Assembly: GCA_030544235.1 (NCBI GenBank)
Contig: CM060463.1
Span: 31,579,920 to 31,643,919 of the forward strand
Reading direction: 5' to 3'
Origin: Lepturacanthus savala
Lineage: Eukaryota; Chordata; Actinopteri; Scombriformes; Trichiuridae
Length of the DNA stretch: 64,000 bases
Part shown: in pieces, positions 59,898 through 64,000 of the stretch
Numbering within the stretch: the first letter of the stretch is position 1
Layout of the letters: every line of letters begins with the position of its first letter
The notes under the pieces: generated by a model
The model's database searches: none
What the model saw: only the letters and a program-made list of their open reading frames with translations
Told to the model about the DNA's origin: nothing
Program-made: the position numbers and the translations under genes

Positions 59898-60015
59898 CTA
59901 ATTCACACCATCAGTGTGGTGGATAGAGATGAGCCACAGTCTGGACATCACTTCTTCTTCACATTGGCTCCAGATGCCTCCATCAATCGGCATTTTACCC
60001 TGTGGGATGTCAAAG
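59898..60015 (+). CDS. cdh22: Cadherin-22 exon: middle of EC5 (118 bases)
   Basis: The acceptor is TTTCCTCAG before 59898 and the donor is GTGAGA at 60016. It opens in phase 0, gives 39 codons, and ends with the first base of a codon that should be Asp. The peptide is LIHTISVVDRDEPQSGHHFF, then FTLAPDASINRHFTLWDVK. VVDRDEPQ holds the EC5 calcium site and continues CEDAKPGQ of the previous exon without a gap. ISVVDRDEPQ-GH-F matches cadherin-22 in my memory. 118 bases is the family length. The next exon, usually about 252 bases and coding for the rest of EC5, is not in the remaining 4 kb. Confidence 0.95.
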
Positions 60016-60079
60016 GTGAGAGGGCGAAGGCCGTAGATTGGGTTTGTGGATGACGATGAATGTCTGAGTTGCATTTTTT

Positions 60080-61200
60080 TGTTGTTTTGTTTTGATTTTA
60101 ATTTAGATCCCCATTAGCTTTTGCAAAGCAGCAGTTATTCTTCCTGGGGTCTATCATATTTCAATATAACAAATATAATAGTAAATATAATAGTAATAGA
60201 AATTACATGAATGACAGCAGGCACGACATGCCTTACATGAATACATACAACGAAAACACAGATAGCATGTAATTACATTTCACAAGTCATCAGAAAACAA
60301 AATCCGAAACAACACAACAAAGAAAACAAAAAGACAGCTACATCATTTGATATTTAGATAATGACTTTTAAGTTGTTGTTTAAAGCTATGTTTAGTGCTA
60401 AGATTTAATTGAATAATAGGATAAGGGAATAATTCCACTGTTGCATTACCCTACATGTAACTGTACATTGAATCACAGTCTCAGATCTTGGTGAAGTGAA
60501 ACCACTGAACTGAAAATCTATAAATGCTATAAATAATATTTTATAAATTATAAAATGTGATTTTGTTGTTATGACATTCTTAATGAAAACCATCAATATT
60601 GACAAAACCTAATAACATATGCACCTTTACACATTTCTTGACATTTGTTCTCCAACTACAAGACAGAGTGACTCTTGCTGACATCCTTTGATTAGTGATA
60701 TGGCATTTCCCATTTTAAATGCTATAATTGGTTTTAGACACTTTGACGATCAGTTTATTATTGTTAATACAGTCTACTACTTAATCATCTCCATGGCTAA
60801 ATTCACATTTAAATCATTGATAGTGGCTGCTGCTAAATATATAGTAGAGTCATCAGCATAATTTGAGGTATGAGCTTTGTTTAATATAAGTAGAAGTTCA
60901 TTAGTAAATATAGAATAAAGGATTGGCCCTAGGCAACTGCCCCGAGGCACCCCATGCTTCACATTTATGATGTCAGAATAACTTCCTTGAAAGTACACCA
61001 TTTGCTTTCTATTACTTATAAAAAGCTTATCTATTGATCCAGAGCAAAGCATGTTGAGTGAAACCATAATATTTCAGTTTTTCTAACATTAATTCATGAT
61101 TAAAAATGTCAAAAGCTGCATAAAATCTACACCTATAAATGTTCCATTTCCCGTAACCAATCATCAACCATTTGTGTTAAAGCTGTAGCAGTTATGTTTA
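60080..61200 (-). pseudogene. Decayed LINE with reverse transcriptase fragment
   Basis: On the - strand, from about 61200, one can read TQMVDDWLREME, then (after stops and a deletion) an AFDIFNHELM-like segment. The open piece at 60777-61067 contains SNRKQMVYFQGSYSDI, HGVPRGSCLGPILYSIF and the catalytic NYADDSTIYLA. The 3' part ends near 60085 in 'gatccccattagcttttgc' (+ strand), a wording I know from fish LINE tails. It is a different lineage from the 49.5 kb LINE (YADDS against YADDT, a different flank) and older, with stops and frame changes. Confidence 0.8.
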
Positions 61201-62795
61201 CTTATATATGCATGCTGATAATTGGTCACTAAGTTATTTTGGAACAAAGTAAGACTCAGTGTGTTCATAAATTACAATTTTCTTCATTAGTTTCATTAAA
61301 ACAGGCAGTATGCTAATCAAGGATGTGCACAAGAATTTTTAGTGGCAGTTTCTCTGAACTAAAGAAAGGACCCTTGCTGATGAGCTCTTCTCTGTCAACT
61401 TATCCTCTTGCTCATCTCTCCTTTATTTATTTGGCTCATCATCTGTCTATCGGTCCAGCTTCAGACACATTATCATGATGATGCAGCAATTTCAAATGGA
61501 AGGCAGGAAGTAAACATGGAGAAGGTGGCTATGGAGGAAACTGTTGTTGAGAGTGCTTATTGCACGTCTTTAGATTCAATTTCGAGAAAAAGATGCCACA
61601 ACTTAATCGAAAAGTATATTGGACGTCCAGACAAATTATTGCACAAAACAGCTAATGAAAACCTAAAATAGTTTGGAGGCATACAACTTTTTGTCAGTAG
61701 GTTGGTCCACACCAAACAGCTCCAAGATGAATACCGTTTGGTCTTTGCCAGTATAAGTGTTCTTATTGTTTTATGTGAATGTGCTACCCGCTAGCAGTAG
61801 CATCTATCATGTTAACAAGCATAGATTCATCGGGGCTGCTGCACAGTCCAATCTCCTTTGATGGTCTTCTTTATGCTTTATTCTTACCTCTTGTTGGAGA
61901 GATGCCTCCAATTTGGGATTGGGAGTCTGAATGAATTCCATGTTACACTACTGTAAATGATCATTTAATGACAACTTAATGATATGTAAACAAATTAGCT
62001 TTCTAATATAGACCTACCTCTGATGAAGTGGTCACTGCAGACACGGCAGGCAGTAGCAGAATCAGCTACTCCAGAAACATAGGCAAACATAGGTTAGAAT
62101 CCACCGTTTGCAGCATTGTTCTCACCGCTTTTTTCATTTTTAACCTTTGTGAGTTGATTTCGGTACTCTGAAAAAAGCCTTGTCTTTTCCTCAGTTTGAG
62201 TGATTGGCGTAGCCCTTAACCACACAAAACATTGCATTGGCCTTCTCATTGGCAGCTTTAACTTCACTTCCTGCACTCCATCTGAATTTCATGCTCCTTG
62301 GACTTGATGTGATGTCACATGAAAGCAAGCTATATATATATATATCTTACATCAATTAAAAGCACAGCACATATTAACTCTTCTCACTTGGGGAAGATCA
62401 GGTCTACTAATGTTCCCTACCAGATGAAAGTAGGAGACAGAAATCAAAAAGGCCTAATCCCATGAGCATGCACTACACAGCTAATATCTACAACAATAAT
62501 TACAAAATCATAATGTAGTGTCGGTCAATAATATCTACAGTATACACTACAAAATAACATGCAACATCTGGATTACAAACCAAGAGATCACTAGTGCAGT
62601 TCCACCACAGAAGGGAGGTGTGGCAATGTGGACCAGGACTGAATATTATACTCAATAATTCAGCTGTGAATACTGAGAAGAGAGAGAAGAGTTATCATCG
62701 AAATCAATGCACACAGTAACAGCATAGAATAGGTGATCAACAATATCCAAGTGACCCGGTTTAAGGGTTCAGTTAATGTAAAAACAATGAATCAT

Positions 62796-63149
62796 TTATT
62801 CATCTTCTATACCTGCCTATTCCTCTTTAAGGTCGCAGGGGTCTGCTGGAGCCAATCCCAGCACATTACAGGCGAGAGGCAGGGATACACTCCAAGTCGT
62901 CGCCAGCCTATTATGGGGCACACACACCATTCACTCAAACCTATGGACAATTTACATTCTCCAATTAACCTCAGCATGTTTTTGGACTGTGGGAGGAAGC
63001 CAGAGTACCCGGTGAAAGCCCATGCAGACACAGGGAGAACATGCAAAGTCCACACAGAAAGGTCCCAAACCCATGACCAAGGAGGGCTTGAATCTGCGAC
63101 CTTCTTGCTGTGAGGCAACAGTGCTAACCCTTGCACCTCTGTGTCTCCC
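62796..63149 (-). mobile_element. tRNA-derived core SINE, copy 6, with 12-base target duplication
   Basis: On the - strand the head begins near 63149 (GGGAGACACAGAGGTGCA). The A-box-like GGTGCAAGGGTTAGCA and the B-box-like GATTCAAGCC follow, then the core GTGTGGACTTTGCATG, and the tail ends at 62796. ACAATGAATCAT lies at both 62784-62795 and 63150-63161, an exact target duplication. Confidence 0.9.
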
Positions 63150-64000
63150 ACAATGAATCATAAAACAATAAAAGTAAAAAAAAAAATAGATTAAAAAAAA
63201 CTGTGACTGGTCTGGTCCTTTAAAAGAAAAAAAAACAAAACATTAGTTGCCAGTCCAACTCTTAAATTATATATTGCACATATGTAATAAAAAAAAATAC
63301 ATGAATAAATAGAAGCCTACTTTGCATAGATACACATATGTGCAGCATCGAGAAGGAAGAGGGATACAATCCAGGCACTATGCACTTGGCAGATGGTTAC
63401 ATCAGTCCTATTGAAACATACAAATATTTCCCCATCAATGGCTAAACTACTTTGAGTACTACACAACATTAAAAAATACATCCAATTAACCTTTGTCAAA
63501 ACCAGCAGTGACAAAGTAAAACATGCACAAAAAAATAACACAAATCAAAAGCCATGGAGCATTCTCTAACACACTATAACATAAACCATTGAACAGTGCC
63601 ATCAGTTTCATTCCAGTGACCTCTGTTACAGATGGGATGGTGCAGGTTTAACTGTGTCCCAGACACTACTAGGCGGAGTGCTACAGCAATCCTTATACAT
63701 GCCTGTATGAGAGGGAGAGTGATGAGAAGGTGCTGCAGCCAGGCAAAAATGGCCCTCTAATGCAGGCTTTTATATCCCGCTGGTCACATGACTAGATTTC
63801 AATCAGTTGGTCATGTGACTGAGTGTCAAGCAGTAAGGCATGTGACCATCAATACTAGATCAGACCTCTATCTTCCCACATCATCATCCTTGAAATATGT
63901 ATGGGCTTGCTAGATTAAACACTGTTTAAAATCACATCTTTTTGATTCCTCTCCAGTGGAATGTCAACAGCTTTCAACATTTCCACAAGTGTCATCATGA

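Larger units (their letters stand above)
60016..64000 (+). other. cdh22: Downstream intron of cdh22 (5' part)
   Basis: It starts with the donor GTGAGA and interrupts a codon after its first base. It contains a LINE remnant on the - strand (60080-61200) and SINE copy 6 (62796-63149). No cadherin exon with the expected DNTA start or CGCD-like end is visible before base 64000. An 87-codon + strand frame at 61408-61671 (ending GRPDKLLHKTANENLK) is not recognised and has no splice or promoter support. Confidence 0.85.

Noticed and set aside
61408..61671. 87-codon + strand frame ending GRPDKLLHKTANENLK
   Set aside because: It could be a transposon piece, but I recognise no domain and see no promoter or splice support, so I do not call a gene.
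60016..64000. The next (about 252-base) cadherin exon
   Set aside because: No stretch with the expected DNTA start, a Cys-rich EC5 end or the start of a membrane segment was found.

Overview
The window is vertebrate, almost certainly teleost fish, nuclear DNA. It is AT-rich, has long spliced introns with GT-AG borders, many microsatellites, and several dispersed repeats that I recognise as typical of ray-finned fishes: tRNA-derived SINEs with a conserved core, hAT and Tc1 remnants, and CR1/L2/Rex-like LINEs. No bacterial-style operon, CRISPR array or compact gene cluster is present.

The only host gene I can support is one type II classical cadherin on the + strand. It is seen as seven internal exons: 11409-11528, 21521-21688, 26839-27020, 27954-28210, 33494-33630, 43742-43863 and 59898-60015. 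Their lengths are 120, 168, 182, 257, 137, 122 and 118 bases. The splice phases join perfectly into 1104 coding bases, which code for cadherin repeats EC2 to the middle of EC5. Many residues match cadherin-22 (PB-cadherin) as I remember it, so I call the gene cdh22. The exons for the signal peptide, propeptide and EC1 must lie before base 1. The exons for the end of EC5, the membrane segment and the catenin-binding tail must lie after base 64000. The locus is therefore much longer than this window.

Introns and flanks make up about 98 percent of the window and hold a layered record of transposons. A hAT element at 23853-25267 has an exact 8-base target duplication and carries a second hAT-like fragment with a BED zinc finger. 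A palindromic hAT MITE lies at 41721-41924, and two more hAT-like elements lie almost side by side at 46775-47853 and 47916-48750. A decayed DUF4371-type hAT transposase runs on the - strand over about 18985-20450, and a second BED-finger ORF lies at 29281-29697 (-). Two 5'-truncated LINEs lie on the - strand at about 49214-50461 and 60080-61200. Six copies of one tRNA-like SINE are scattered through the introns, three with clear target duplications. Simple repeats include three long (AT)n tracts, (CA)n, (AG)n, (GATA)n, a C23 tract and a G18 tract.

I looked for a novel biological system and did not find one. The most useful observations concern the cadherin exon structure, the datable nested insertions, and several perfect or near-perfect inverted repeats that look like template-switch or foldback products.
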